From contig OY782858.1 in NCBI GenBank assembly GCA_963678465.1, positions 2,604,001 through 2,668,000 on the forward strand: a stretch of DNA of 64,000 nucleotides, given 5' to 3'. The notes under the pieces are model-generated. The model saw nothing but the letters and a program-made list of their open reading frames with translations, searched no databases and was not told where the DNA came from. Both the position numbers and the translations under genes were made by a program. This stretch comes from Paludibacter sp963678465. Its GTDB lineage: Bacteria > Bacteroidota > Bacteroidia > Bacteroidales > Paludibacteraceae. This document shows positions 17,208-26,840 of the stretch, in pieces (the first letter of the stretch is position 1; each line of letters opens with the position of its first letter).

Positions 17208-18071
17208 ATGGAACAAAGAATAAAGAAAATTATACACTCAGTACAACGTGCCGAAGAAACGGAACATCTTGTTTACATGCGTCTTGCTGAATTATCGAAA
17301 GATAAGCACAATGCCGAAATCCTTCGTAAAATAGGATTGCAGGAAAAAGGTCATGCCGCTTTTTGGCAAAACAAATCGGGTCAGGAAGTGAAGCCTGATA
17401 TGTGGCGTGTCTTTCGCATTGTGTGGCTGGCCAGATTACTGGGTTTGTCATTTGTTTTAAAACTGATGGAGAAACGTGAGGGCACTGGTTCAAGGGCTTA
17501 TGATCAGCTTGAAGCATATTTCCCTGAGGCAAAAGAATTTTCAAGGGTAGAACTCGAACACGAAAAAGAACTACTTGCAATGCTCGATGAAGAAGCCTTG
17601 CGCTATGTCGGGTCCATTGTTCTGGGACTCAACGATGCGCTCGTTGAACTTACCGGAGCACTGGCCGGCTTTACACTTGCACTGAGCGACAACAAAATTA
17701 TTTCGCTCGTAGGACTCGTTACCGGAATTTCGGCGGCACTGTCGATGGCAGCTTCAGATTATCTATCTTCGAAAGCCGAAGGTGACCCGAAAGCCCGAAA
17801 GTCGGCTGTTTATACCGGTGTTGCCTATTTTTTCACTGTTATCCTGCTCATTCTCCCTTTCTTACTGATCACAAGCAAGTTTTTAGCATTGGGCATCACT
17901 CTGTCAACGGCTATTCTGATCATCTTTGTGTTCAATTACTATATTTCTACAGCAAAAGACCTGAATTTCAAAGCACGTTTTCTGGAAATGGCCACCATAA
18001 GTATGGGAGTGGCTGCATTTTCATTTTTCGTGGGTTATGCACTCAAATACATACTTGGTGTAGATGTTTAA
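17208..18071 (+). CDS. Ferritin-like domain fused to VIT1/CCC1 metal transporter
   Basis: Residues 1-135 look like a rubrerythrin/ferritin-like four-helix domain with metal-ligand candidates in RAEETEH, QEKGHAAF and ELEHEKELLAM. Residues 140-287 are a VIT1/CCC1 domain: VLGLNDALVELTGALAGFTLAL, then SMAASDYLSSKAEGDP, followed by three hydrophobic helices. The layout matches membrane-bound ferritin-type iron exporters (MbfA-like), which lower cytoplasmic iron; Mn2+ transport is also possible. It is monocistronic, with its own terminator. Confidence 0.9.
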   Translation: MEQRIKKIIHSVQRAEETEHLVYMRLAELSKDKHNAEILRKIGLQEKGHAAFWQNKSGQEVKPDMWRVFRIVWLARLLGLSFVLKLMEKREGTGSRAYDQLEAYFPEAKEFSRVELEHEKELLAMLDEEALRYVGSIVLGLNDALVELTGALAGFTLALSDNKIISLVGLVTGISAALSMAASDYLSSKAEGDPKARKSAVYTGVAYFFTVILLILPFLLITSKFLALGITLSTAILIIFVFNYYISTAKDLNFKARFLEMATISMGVAAFSFFVGYALKYILGVDV

Positions 18072-18097
18072 CAACTACAGTCAATAGTTTAAAAAGC

Positions 18098-18131
18098 AGA
18101 CAACCGTTTAGTAAAATTCACGGTTGTCTTT
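18098..18131 (+). terminator. Terminator of the VIT1 gene
   Basis: AGACAACCG (18098-18106) pairs with CGGTTGTCT (18121-18129), a 9-bp perfect stem, followed by a short T-rich tail. It lies 27 bp past the stop codon. Confidence 0.7.
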
Positions 18132-18190
18132 ATTGATGAAAGTTAATAATCAGATAAATATATAAAAAACCACCCTCTTCGAAAACAAAA

Positions 18191-18224
18191 TACTTTATTT
18201 TTACCTTCCTAAATGAATAAAGTA
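18191..18224 (+). promoter_or_regulatory. Inverted repeat upstream of the TonB receptor gene (candidate operator)
   Basis: TACTTTATT (18191-18199) and AATAAAGTA (18216-18224) are perfect 9-bp inverted arms separated by 16 bp, ending 12 bp before the start codon. The position fits an operator or a hairpin covering the ribosome-binding region. No Fur-box match was noted. The regulator is unknown. Confidence 0.4.
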
Positions 18225-18235
18225 CTTATTAAGCT

Positions 18236-20551
18236 ATGAAAAATTTAGTTTGCTTTGTTTTATTGTCGTTTTTTTGCGGTCAGACCTTTGCCTCGACGAA
18301 ACATTCGATAAGTGGCACGATAACGGACAACAGTACCGGCGAGAGCCTGATAGGTGCGAGCGTGATAGTGACTGAATTGCCGGGAACGGGTGCAACAACG
18401 AATGCCTACGGTTATTATTCGCTCACTTTACCCGAAGGCAAATATACGCTAATGGTCTCTTACCTGGGATATAAAACCATATCCACCACAGTAAATTTCA
18501 CTGAAAATAAGCAAATTAATTTCAAGCTCGAACCAGAAACGCGCCAACTGGACGATGTTGAAATCATAGCTCAACGTAAAAACCACAACATCACGTCTAC
18601 TGAAATGGGCGCCGAAAGACTGGAAGTGAAAGAAATTTCAAAAATCCCCGTACTTTTCGGCGAAGCCGACATAATGAAAACCCTGAAACTTACGCCGGGC
18701 ATAAAATCTGTTGGCGAAGGAAGCGGAGGAATGTACGTTCGCGGAGGTAACAATTCCCAGAATCTTATTTTGCTGGACGAAGCAACAGTTTATAATGCCG
18801 ACCACTTGTTGGGTTTCTTTTCTACCTTCAACAGCGATGCCATAAAAGACGTACAGATGTTCAAAGGTACAGCGCCGGCAGAATACGGAGGCCGCACATC
18901 GTCGGTACTGGATGTAAAAATGATCGATGGCAACAATCAAAAGTACCATGTGGGTGGAGGCATCGGACTGATATCTTCGCGTCTGAACATTGAAGGACCA
19001 ATTGTAGAAGACAAAAGTTCGTTTCTGATTACTGCCAGGCGTACTTATGCCGATTTATTCCTTAAACTTTCGAAAGATGAACTCATTAACAACAATCAAC
19101 TTTATTTCTACGATCTGAATGCCAAAGTGAATTATAAAATCGACAACAAGAACCGGCTTTTTCTTTCCGGCTATTTCGGACGCGATGTATTCGAATTTCA
19201 GGACAGATTTGGAATTAACTGGGGAAACAGTACGGGAACAATCCGCTGGAACCATATTTGGAACGAGAGACTGTTCAGCAACACTTCCGTTATTTATTCC
19301 GATTTCGACTACAAAGTAGACATTATGCAGGATGCCGGTTTCAGCCTCACTTCGATGATTAAAAACTGGAACATAAAACAGGAGTTTCAGTTTTTTATCA
19401 ACAATAAAAATACTGTCTCTTTCGGTTTTAGTTCAATATATCAGACAATTATTCCCGGACAACTTGAATTGTCGGAGGACAGTGACATACTGCCACTTGT
19501 TTTACAGAAAAAACATGCCAGCGACAATGCCATTTACGCCAGCAACGTGTGGAAACCATCGTACAATTTGAATATTAATTATGGTGTACGTTTGTCTGCC
19601 TACTATCTTTTTGGTCCCGGCGATTTTTACACTTACAAGAATGGTGAGGTAAATAGCACTACCACATACGGCGAAGGAGAAGTTGTTCAGCATTATATTA
19701 ATATCGAACCCCGTGTCAATATCGCATGGATTCTTAACGACCAAAATTCGCTAAAAACAAGTTATACGCGCAACACTCAAAACCTACATTTGGTTTCCAA
19801 CTCCACGTCCTCCATGCCAACCGACATTTGGATTTCGTCGAGCAACAATGTAAAACCCGAAATAAGCGACCAGCTATCATTGGGGTATTTTCTTAATTTC
19901 AGTAAAGACAAATATCAGTTCAGCAGCGAAATATACTACCGCTGGATGCAAAATCAAATTGATCTGAAAAATGGAGCCGACATCAATGCCAACGATAAAA
20001 TTGAAGGAGAATTACTTTTCGGCGTTGGCCGCGCTTATGGTCTGGAATTACTGCTAAAAAAGAAAACGGGTAGAATTACCGGCTGGATAGGATACACTTA
20101 TTCGACTTCAGAAAGACTAATAGATGGAGTAAATAACAACAAATGGTATCCGGCAAAGCAGGACATAAAACACGATGTTTCGGTAGTGGCTATTTATGAA
20201 TTAAATAAAAAGTGGTCTGTTTCGGCTTCGTGGGTGTACAACACAGGAAACGCAGTCACATTCCCAAGTGGCAAATATATTATCAATGGCAATGTGCAAT
20301 ATTACTATACCGAGCGAAACGGCTACCGAATGCCTGATTATCACAGGCTCGACATAGGTGCTACCCGGAGTTTAAAAAAAACAAAGCAATTTGAAAGCAG
20401 CCTGAATTTCTCGGTTTACAACGCTTATGGCCATAAAAATCCATTTTCGATTGATTTTCAGCAGGACGAAAACGACCCAAGCAAAACCGTAGCTGTCAAA
20501 ACTTATCTTTTTACTTACGTACCTTCTATTACTTATAATTTTAAATTCTAA
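18236..20551 (+). CDS. TonB-dependent outer-membrane receptor with CarboxypepD-reg-like domain
   Basis: The 771-residue protein has a signal peptide (to about residue 20), a carboxypeptidase-regulatory-like domain (about 25-105, HSISGTITDNSTGESLIGAS ... VSYLGYKT), a plug domain (about 125-215, with GMYVRGGNNSQNLILLDEA) and a C-terminal barrel ending in YNFKF. Such receptors import ligands in exchange for energy from TonB-ExbBD. The companion DUF4249 lipoprotein starts 10 bp downstream, a common pairing in Bacteroidetes. It is not a SusC: no SusD follows. The ligand is unknown. Confidence 0.93.
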   Translation: MKNLVCFVLLSFFCGQTFASTKHSISGTITDNSTGESLIGASVIVTELPGTGATTNAYGYYSLTLPEGKYTLMVSYLGYKTISTTVNFTENKQINFKLEPETRQLDDVEIIAQRKNHNITSTEMGAERLEVKEISKIPVLFGEADIMKTLKLTPGIKSVGEGSGGMYVRGGNNSQNLILLDEATVYNADHLLGFFSTFNSDAIKDVQMFKGTAPAEYGGRTSSVLDVKMIDGNNQKYHVGGGIGLISSRLNIEGPIVEDKSSFLITARRTYADLFLKLSKDELINNNQLYFYDLNAKVNYKIDNKNRLFLSGYFGRDVFEFQDRFGINWGNSTGTIRWNHIWNERLFSNTSVIYSDFDYKVDIMQDAGFSLTSMIKNWNIKQEFQFFINNKNTVSFGFSSIYQTIIPGQLELSEDSDILPLVLQKKHASDNAIYASNVWKPSYNLNINYGVRLSAYYLFGPGDFYTYKNGEVNSTTTYGEGEVVQHYINIEPRVNIAWILNDQNSLKTSYTRNTQNLHLVSNSTSSMPTDIWISSSNNVKPEISDQLSLGYFLNFSKDKYQFSSEIYYRWMQNQIDLKNGADINANDKIEGELLFGVGRAYGLELLLKKKTGRITGWIGYTYSTSERLIDGVNNNKWYPAKQDIKHDVSVVAIYELNKKWSVSASWVYNTGNAVTFPSGKYIINGNVQYYYTERNGYRMPDYHRLDIGATRSLKKTKQFESSLNFSVYNAYGHKNPFSIDFQQDENDPSKTVAVKTYLFTYVPSITYNFKF

Positions 20552-20560
20552 CCTACAGGA

Positions 20561-21382
20561 ATGAAATCTATTATAAAAACCTGCATATTAACATGTACCA
20601 TTGTTTTAGCAATATCATCGTGCACCGAACTAATTGATATAAAAACAATTTCGGCAGATCCACAAATTGTTGTTGAGGCTACCATTGGCATGAATGAACC
20701 ACCCGTAGTACGGCTTACCAAAACAAACAGCCTCGATGCCGGAGACAAGTTTCCGGCAGTTGAAAATGCACTCGTCACCCTGGAGGACAATCATGGGCGA
20801 ACTGTAATTCTGAGCGAAACTTCACCCGGCTATTACAGCACCTCAAGCAACTTTTTTGGTAAAACAGGAACAACTTATGCACTGACCGTAAACGCAGGCT
20901 CAACAACAATCAACGCTACTTCCACCATACCTTCCTGGGTGCGCATCGACTCAGTCAAGGTCATCAATTCAATTTATCCCGGCGGTGGCCCTCCGATCGA
21001 CAGTTTGCAGGAAGCCAATTTTTATGAGATAAAAATAAAATACAGCGATCCGGCAAACGAGGCCAATTACTACCGCTTTTTGGTAAGTGTCAACGAAAGA
21101 GCTGCAAAAGGGAATAATATTGTTGACGACCGTTTGACAAACGGTAATACTTCCGAAAGAAATATAATTATTTACGATGCAGATCTGAAACCCGGTGATG
21201 TTTTCATTGTCGAAATGCAATGTATCGACAAAGCAGTTTATGAATACTTTGAAAGCATGGGAAATGTAAATATGGGAGGAAATGCGTCAAGCCCGGCCAA
21301 CCCTTATACGAATTTAAAGGGAGCAACACTTGGCTATTTCAGCGCACATACAGTAGAGCGAAGGTACATCACCATCAACTAG
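20561..21382 (+). CDS. DUF4249 lipoprotein partner of the TonB receptor
   Basis: The 273-residue protein carries a lipoprotein signal ending ISSC (Cys21) and the DUF4249 pattern: ADPQIVVEATI, VVRLTKTNSL, ENALVTLEDNHG, SPGYYSTSS, TYALTVNAG and ATSTIP. The family is almost always found directly after a TonB-dependent receptor, as here (10-bp gap), and is thought to act at the outer membrane with it. The exact role is not established. It ends 9 bp before the convergent gene. Confidence 0.87.
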   Translation: MKSIIKTCILTCTIVLAISSCTELIDIKTISADPQIVVEATIGMNEPPVVRLTKTNSLDAGDKFPAVENALVTLEDNHGRTVILSETSPGYYSTSSNFFGKTGTTYALTVNAGSTTINATSTIPSWVRIDSVKVINSIYPGGGPPIDSLQEANFYEIKIKYSDPANEANYYRFLVSVNERAAKGNNIVDDRLTNGNTSERNIIIYDADLKPGDVFIVEMQCIDKAVYEYFESMGNVNMGGNASSPANPYTNLKGATLGYFSAHTVERRYITIN

Positions 21383-21390
21383 GCAATGTT

Positions 21391-22110
21391 TTATTCAGTT
21401 ATGTCATCTTCCTTTGTCAGTTCGGCCTCTCCTTTACGATAATAGTAAATAAGACCGAATTGCTGACAATGAATAAGCTTTGAATAAGGTTTCTCATCCC
21501 TGAATTTAGCTTCCACCTGATTCCAGATATCAAGAATAATGGCATCGCCTTTTTCTCTGATTTTCACAAGTTCCTCCCAACTGCGATTGGTACTGTTCTG
21601 ATGCAGTTTTTGGGTGGATTTATACTCATTAAACACCTCGTAATGCACCTGTACCTTTGCTATTGCCGGATTGTAAATTGGTAATCCGCCATTACGTATG
21701 CGCTCGTTTTCGCCATCAATGATGGCTTTTCCCCAATGAATCAAGGCAGTCTCGGTTGTTAAATCAGGAACAATATGAATATTGGGATCAAGATGATAAA
21801 AAATTTTGTGGTCTTTTTTAATATCTCCTCGTATAACGGCAAGATTCAGCACCTGTATGAAATGGGAAATATAAATGCGGGCATTGTGAACAATTTGCTG
21901 ATATCGCTTATTTGCCGACACCTGGTTTTCAAGCATTTGCTTGTACTGGCTTAATTGCTTTTCAAAAGTTCCCAGATAAGTTTTGGCCTCATGTATTGTT
22001 TTATAAGACAAAACCTGATCGTTAAAAGCCTGTCTCTCGGACTGATGTATGGCTGTACGCAATGCACGCAAACGGGCTTGATCAGTATTGGGTAATCTTC
22101 GATAAGGCAT
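21391..22110 (-). CDS. Conserved hypothetical protein
   Basis: I do not recognise a named domain. The 239-residue protein (start at the ATG at 22110, giving MPYRRLPNTDQARLRAL; a TTG lies 9 nt upstream) is soluble and mostly helical, with a coiled-coil-prone stretch at about residues 15-80. Helix-rich N-terminal and mixed C-terminal parts contain KDHKIFYHLDP and NRSWEELVKIREKGD. It lies between the DUF4249 gene (convergent) and the polyprenyl synthetase (same strand). The function is unknown. Confidence 0.7.
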   Translation of the reverse strand: MPYRRLPNTDQARLRALRTAIHQSERQAFNDQVLSYKTIHEAKTYLGTFEKQLSQYKQMLENQVSANKRYQQIVHNARIYISHFIQVLNLAVIRGDIKKDHKIFYHLDPNIHIVPDLTTETALIHWGKAIIDGENERIRNGGLPIYNPAIAKVQVHYEVFNEYKSTQKLHQNSTNRSWEELVKIREKGDAIILDIWNQVEAKFRDEKPYSKLIHCQQFGLIYYYRKGEAELTKEDDITE

Positions 22111-22170
22111 AAAATACAATTTACTGAGTTATGGATCAAAAAATTGTTTGTTGCCCGCAAAGATATTAAA

Positions 22171-23145
22171 TTAATCGTTTCGCGAAAGTAATTTTTCAGC
22201 TAATTTTCTCAATTCTTGCTTTTTATTGTCCGAAACAGATATTTTATCGAGATTTGCGATGGCCTTTTCGTAATAATAGCGTAACTTATCTTCGCATTTT
22301 TTTCTCACACCCAGCTTATCATACATCAGCGTAACCGATTTTATTTTCTCAGCATCGCTCAGGGTTTTGTCTTCCAGAAAACGATTCAGTTTTACTTTAT
22401 CCTCTCCTTGAGCACATTCTAAAGCCTGTATCAAAAGGTAGGTTTTTTTATTACAAAGAATATCGCCACCGATTTTTTTCCCGAAAGTGGCCTCATCGCC
22501 ATACACATCGAGCATATCATCTTTCAACTGGAAGGCTAAGCCAATATTAATCCCACATTCGTAAAGTAAATTGGCATCTTCGGGACTTGCATTGCCAATA
22601 ATGGCTCCTGTTTTTAATGCACATCCAAGCAAAACAGCCGTTTTAAGCCGTATCATTTCAATATATTCCTCAATCTCTACCTTTGCGCGCGCCTCATAAT
22701 CGACATCATACTGTTGACCTTCACAAATTTCGGCTGCAGTTTTCGAAAACAAATTGAGCACTTCTTTTAAATATGGCGTTGGAGTTTGCACCATCAACTG
22801 ATATGCTACAATAAGCATCACATCGCCCGACAGAATAGCCGTATTGTCGTTCCACTTTTTATGAACAGTAGGTAATCCGCGACGGATATCGGCCCTGTCC
22901 ATTATATCGTCGTGCAAGAGCGTGAAGTTATGAAACACCTCGATTCCGAGTGCAGGAGCAACAGCAGGCTGCAAATCGTCCGAGAATAGATTACACGCCA
23001 TCATTGCGAGAACAGGACGAACCCTTTTTCCACCTATCGAAAGCAAGTATGAGATCGGTTCATAAAGTCCGCGGGGCTCGTTCTCCCAATTCAGCTTTTC
23101 CAGCTCGATAGAAATTTGATTTCTTAACTCGTTAAATGTTTTCAT
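22171..23145 (-). CDS. Polyprenyl (geranylgeranyl/farnesyl-type) diphosphate synthase
   Basis: The 324-residue enzyme elongates allylic diphosphates with isopentenyl diphosphate. It shows both Asp-rich motifs: LLHDDIMDRADIRRG (DDxxD at 79-83) and FQLKDDMLDVYGD, along with GGKRVRPVL for diphosphate binding. The product chain length cannot be decided from the motifs. It could supply precursors for undecaprenyl phosphate or menaquinone side chains. Its downstream neighbour on the same strand is an unknown gene. Confidence 0.93.
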   Translation of the reverse strand: MKTFNELRNQISIELEKLNWENEPRGLYEPISYLLSIGGKRVRPVLAMMACNLFSDDLQPAVAPALGIEVFHNFTLLHDDIMDRADIRRGLPTVHKKWNDNTAILSGDVMLIVAYQLMVQTPTPYLKEVLNLFSKTAAEICEGQQYDVDYEARAKVEIEEYIEMIRLKTAVLLGCALKTGAIIGNASPEDANLLYECGINIGLAFQLKDDMLDVYGDEATFGKKIGGDILCNKKTYLLIQALECAQGEDKVKLNRFLEDKTLSDAEKIKSVTLMYDKLGVRKKCEDKLRYYYEKAIANLDKISVSDNKKQELRKLAEKLLSRND

Positions 23146-23194
23146 AGGTTGTTATATTCGTAGTAGTATTGAATGTCAATTCGATTCAAAAGAA

Positions 23195-24172
23195 TTAACT
23201 TATCTCATTTTCAATAATTTCAGCCATTACATCTTTAATGTCTAATCCTGCTGCACGTACCTGCTGAGGAATGAAGCTGGTAGCCGTCATACCAGGAGTT
23301 GTATTCACTTCAAGCAAATGAATCATTTCTCCTGCTCCGATAATATAATCAATGCGTACAATTCCTTTGCAGCCGAGTATAGTATAAATCTCCGAAGTAA
23401 TTCTTTGTACTTCGGCTGTAAGCGCAGCGCTGATGCGAGCAGGTGTAATCTCCTGCACCTGACCTTTATATTTAGCATCAAAATCGAAAAATTCATTTTC
23501 AGGAACTACTTCCGTTACAGGAAACACCACCGTTTTCTGTTTGGTTTTGTACATCCCGCAGGTAATTTCGGTGCCCGACATAAAAGCCTCTATCAGCACT
23601 TCTTCTCCTTCGGCAAACGCCTTAGCAATGGCAGGCTGCAACTGGTCGATTGTTTTCACCTTTGTTACCCCAAAGCTACTACCTCCCACATTTGGCTTCA
23701 CAAAGCACGGAAAGCCAATTTTCGATGCCACTTCCTGATCCGAAACAGATTGTCCGGCACGTAACACAAGCGACTCGGCTACTTTTATCCCGAAGCCTTT
23801 CAGATACTGATTGCAGGTAAATTTATTGAACGTAAGCGCTGCTGCAAGTACTCCACAGCATGAATAAGGGAGTCCTATCAATTCAAAATAACCCTGAAGA
23901 ATTCCGTTTTCGCCCGGTGTGCCGTGTATAGTAATGTAGGCAAAATCAAATCTGGTGATTACACCTGAATGCACAAAACTAAAATCGTTTTTGTCGATGG
24001 CAACTTTCTCATTCGGCGATAATTCCACCTGCCACAATTGCCCAACAATCGTAACAATAAAAACATTATAAATTTCTTTGTCGATAAAAGAATAAAGGCC
24101 GGCAGCACTTTTAAGCGAAACTACAACCTCAGACGAATCGCCTCCTGCAACAATTGCAATATTTTTTTTCAT
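23195..24172 (-). CDS. ddl: D-alanine--D-alanine ligase
   Basis: Ddl joins two D-alanines for the peptidoglycan stem peptide, using ATP in the cytoplasm. The 325-residue ATP-grasp protein has the N-terminal IAIVAGGDSSEVVVSLKSA, AYITIHGTPGENG, the glycine-rich KPNVGGSSFGVTKV loop, and the metal-binding EVNTTPGMTATSFIP. It is in a leftward group with rluD and the PASTA protein gene, 46 bp after rluD. This arrangement is common in Bacteroidetes. Confidence 0.96.
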   Translation of the reverse strand: MKKNIAIVAGGDSSEVVVSLKSAAGLYSFIDKEIYNVFIVTIVGQLWQVELSPNEKVAIDKNDFSFVHSGVITRFDFAYITIHGTPGENGILQGYFELIGLPYSCCGVLAAALTFNKFTCNQYLKGFGIKVAESLVLRAGQSVSDQEVASKIGFPCFVKPNVGGSSFGVTKVKTIDQLQPAIAKAFAEGEEVLIEAFMSGTEITCGMYKTKQKTVVFPVTEVVPENEFFDFDAKYKGQVQEITPARISAALTAEVQRITSEIYTILGCKGIVRIDYIIGAGEMIHLLEVNTTPGMTATSFIPQQVRAAGLDIKDVMAEIIENEIS

Positions 24173-24218
24173 AAAAAAAAGCTCCCTTTGTGGGAATAAA
24201 TATTTATAAATCTGTTAT

Positions 24219-25289
24219 CTATAAGCCTAAATACTCTTTTCCATAGGCCCGCCACATATCAATTAATTCCTGCATATCGTCAGGCAATTCACTCTCAAAA
24301 TGCATATATTCCTTTGTAGTAGGGTGAACAAATCCAAGAGTTTTGGCATGTAAAGCCTGACGTGGACAAGCAAAAAAACAGTTTTTCACAAAGAGCTTGT
24401 AATAAGCCGAAGTCGACCCCTTGAGAATTACATTTCCACCATATCGCTCGTCGTTGAAAAGCGTATGCCCGATATGTTTCATGTGAACACGGATTTGATG
24501 TGTCCGCCCAGTCTCAAGTCTGCATTCCACCAAAGTAACGTAACCAAATCGCTCAAGCACCTTGTAATGCGTCACCGCATGTTTTGCAAATGGATTTTCG
24601 CCTTCGGGAAAAACCGAGAACAACATTCTGTCCCGCGGATCTCTTGCCAAAGCTCCCACAATGGTTCCTTCATCTTCCTTTACATTTCCCCACACCAAGG
24701 CCTGATAACGGCGCTGTGTGGTTTTTTCAAAAAACTGCTTCCCCAGATAGGCTTTAGCATGTTCGGTTTTTGCCACCAGCAGTAAACCCGATGTATCTTT
24801 ATCTATGCGGTGCACCAGGCCTATTCTCGAATCGTTAGGATCAAATTCAGGAAGATCTCTCAGATGATAAGCAATGGCATTGAGCAATGTTCCATCGAAA
24901 TTGCCAAATCCGGGATGAACCACTAAGCCCGGCTGTTTATTTACAAGTATAATGTCGTCGTCCTCATAAACTATTTTGATAGGAATATCCTGCGGAATTA
25001 TTTCAAACTGATTAGGCGGATAAGCCAGATGAATTGTAATAACATCGAGGGGTTTGATACGATAACTTGATCTGACCGGTTGGTCATTCACCCTGATGTT
25101 TCCTGCATCTGCCGCTTCCTGTATCCTGTTTCGGGAGGTATTGGCCATGCAATTGACAAGGTATTTATCAATACGAACCATGGCTTGTCCTTTGTCGACA
25201 ACAAAGCGGAAATGTTCGTAAAGTTCCTGACCGGAGCTTACACTTCCGTACTCATCTTCTTCTATTCCTTCGATATATTCTTCGTTCAC
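24219..25289 (-). CDS. rluD: RluA/RluD-family pseudouridine synthase with S4 domain
   Basis: The 356-residue protein has a Glu/Asp-rich N-terminal extension, an S4 RNA-binding domain (about residues 35-95, RIDKYLVNCMANTSRNRIQEA) and a RluA-type catalytic domain with the active-site Asp in GLVHRIDKDTSGLLLVAKT, plus LETGRTHQIRVHMKHIGH. RluD-type enzymes modify the helix-69 uridines of 23S rRNA; the exact targets here are inferred. It is the middle gene of the PASTA-rluD-ddl group. Confidence 0.92.
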   Translation of the reverse strand: MNEEYIEGIEEDEYGSVSSGQELYEHFRFVVDKGQAMVRIDKYLVNCMANTSRNRIQEAADAGNIRVNDQPVRSSYRIKPLDVITIHLAYPPNQFEIIPQDIPIKIVYEDDDIILVNKQPGLVVHPGFGNFDGTLLNAIAYHLRDLPEFDPNDSRIGLVHRIDKDTSGLLLVAKTEHAKAYLGKQFFEKTTQRRYQALVWGNVKEDEGTIVGALARDPRDRMLFSVFPEGENPFAKHAVTHYKVLERFGYVTLVECRLETGRTHQIRVHMKHIGHTLFNDERYGGNVILKGSTSAYYKLFVKNCFFACPRQALHAKTLGFVHPTTKEYMHFESELPDDMQELIDMWRAYGKEYLGL

Positions 25290-25390
25290 AGCTATTTTGG
25301 TTATTTATCCGGAATACTAAACTAAGCCGGAATGCAATACAACAAACAAGTATTTTTTCAAAAAAAGCGTCTTAAAATTTCAGTAAATCA

Positions 25391-26227
25391 TCAGAAAAAC
25401 TCTTCGTTTTCCTGTCTGTCCACCGCTTCATCTTCTTCGAACACTTTATTAAGCATCGATTTATCTTTAGATAACCATACATCAATACGAGTTCCGGCCG
25501 GAACTAACTTCCCTTCGCCCGGACGCTGCCTGTATATAACGTATTTATCTTCATTGCCAGCTGGCTCTACATCGTATTCAACAGCTCCAATCACCATCGA
25601 CCCGGTGAGTGCTTCTTCCATACCCGCTTCAAGGCTCATGCCTTTTATGCCCGGAACAGGCAATTCCTCACCTCCTAAGCCACTGCCTACCACCAACACC
25701 AGCGAACTTCCTTCGGGCACCCTCATTCCTGAGCTTATGTTTCGTCCCCTGTATTTAATCGCAATCACCAGATCCTTATATTCAGATGGAGAATACTCAA
25801 CACTACTTACATTTAATCCGATAGATTTCAACATGGCATCGGCTTGCCTGAACGACACATCATTCACATCGGGCACAGGAATCTGACGAACCTGACGCGA
25901 ATTAATAATCAGGTAAATGGGTCGGTTTCGTTTTACTGTAGAATTATATGCAGGAATTTGTTCTATAATTGTTCCCAGCTTTTTATCTCTCACAAATACC
26001 GAATCAATCACCATCGAATACAATCCATGATTATTGAGCAACAAATCAGCTTCCTCTACATATAGTCCTCTTAAATCCGGAACGGTCTCTGATTCTCCAT
26101 GATGCGTATAAACATCAATCAACGCAATAGTTACCCATGCCAACGCAACAAAAATAACGATTGCAAGCAGTAAACGTTTCAGAATAAATCCACCCAAACT
26201 ATTTTTCCAAAAATTTTTTAAATCCAT
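25391..26227 (-). CDS. PASTA-domain membrane protein
   Basis: The 278-residue protein has one N-terminal membrane helix (about residues 17-38) and then three PASTA repeats facing the periplasm, with repeat starts near VPDLRGLYVEEADLLL, VPDVNDVSFRQADAML and VPGIKGMSLEAGMEEA. PASTA domains elsewhere bind muropeptides or beta-lactams as parts of kinases and PBPs; here there is no kinase or transpeptidase domain. Its position with ddl suggests a link to cell-wall synthesis, which is inference. The acidic C-terminus ends ENEEFF. Confidence 0.88.
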   Translation of the reverse strand: MDLKNFWKNSLGGFILKRLLLAIVIFVALAWVTIALIDVYTHHGESETVPDLRGLYVEEADLLLNNHGLYSMVIDSVFVRDKKLGTIIEQIPAYNSTVKRNRPIYLIINSRQVRQIPVPDVNDVSFRQADAMLKSIGLNVSSVEYSPSEYKDLVIAIKYRGRNISSGMRVPEGSSLVLVVGSGLGGEELPVPGIKGMSLEAGMEEALTGSMVIGAVEYDVEPAGNEDKYVIYRQRPGEGKLVPAGTRIDVWLSKDKSMLNKVFEEDEAVDRQENEEFF

Positions 26228-26330
26228 AATTGTTTAAAGCCTTAATTGATGAGTTCAGACCCTATTTATCAATCTACCCAAATATTCTCCAAAAATAATG
26301 AAATTATTGCTTAGAATTAGGTTTATAAAC

Positions 26331-26370
26331 AAAAAAAGTAAAAACTTCAGTAGAAGTTTTTACTTTTTTT
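26331..26370 (-). terminator. Terminator of rpmH
   Basis: A perfect 18-bp stem (26331-26348 with 26353-26370) rich in A/T at its base and with core ACTTC/GAAGT across a 4-nt loop ends in a T run on either strand. It lies 21 bp beyond the rpmH stop and separates rpmH from the PASTA operon. Confidence 0.8.
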
Positions 26371-26391
26371 ATACTGTTCTAAGCAGAATCG

Positions 26392-26550
26392 TTACGCTTT
26401 GTGACGTCCTTCATCGGCAACGGTAAGTTTTGCTCTACCTTTGGCGCGACGTGCTGCTAATACCCGGCGACCGTTGGCAGTAGCCATTCTTTCACGGAAT
26501 CCGTGTTTGTTTCTTCTTTTTCTTTGCGAAGGTTGGAATGTCCTTTTCAT
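26392..26550 (-). CDS. rpmH: 50S ribosomal protein L34
   Basis: The 52-residue, strongly basic protein starts MKRTFQPSQRKRRNKHGFRE and continues RMATANGRRVLAARRAKGRA, which is the L34 pattern in full. It is a component of the large ribosomal subunit. It stands alone with its own consensus promoter and terminator; the usual neighbours rnpA and dnaA are not present. Confidence 0.97.
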   Translation of the reverse strand: MKRTFQPSQRKRRNKHGFRERMATANGRRVLAARRAKGRAKLTVADEGRHKA

Positions 26551-26599
26551 TGCTTATGATGTTTATGTTGTTATTTTTCGAGTCTTTGAATTCGGACTG

Positions 26600-26630
26600 C
26601 AAAAATAGATGTTTTTTTTGAATTGGCAAA
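26600..26630 (-). promoter_or_regulatory. Promoter of rpmH
   Basis: On the minus strand TTTG (26627-26630) is followed by a 19-bp spacer and TATTTTTG (26600-26607), an exact match to the Bacteroidetes sigma-ABfr consensus. It lies 50 bp upstream of the rpmH start. Confidence 0.75.
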
Positions 26631-26840
26631 TTGTTCATAACTTTTTATTCCTGTTTTATGCAAAACAATTTACAAATCGCTCCATTCTGCGATATTCTCA
26701 CTGGTTTTTCTCCTCCTGCAGGAATATTTTTGGGAACAGATATGAGATTCTGAGTTTTTAGCAGCTTGCATTTCTTAAAACAGGAACGAGTAAAAACAAA
26801 GCAAACCGGTAATCACTCCACAGAATTTCAATTTGAAAAA

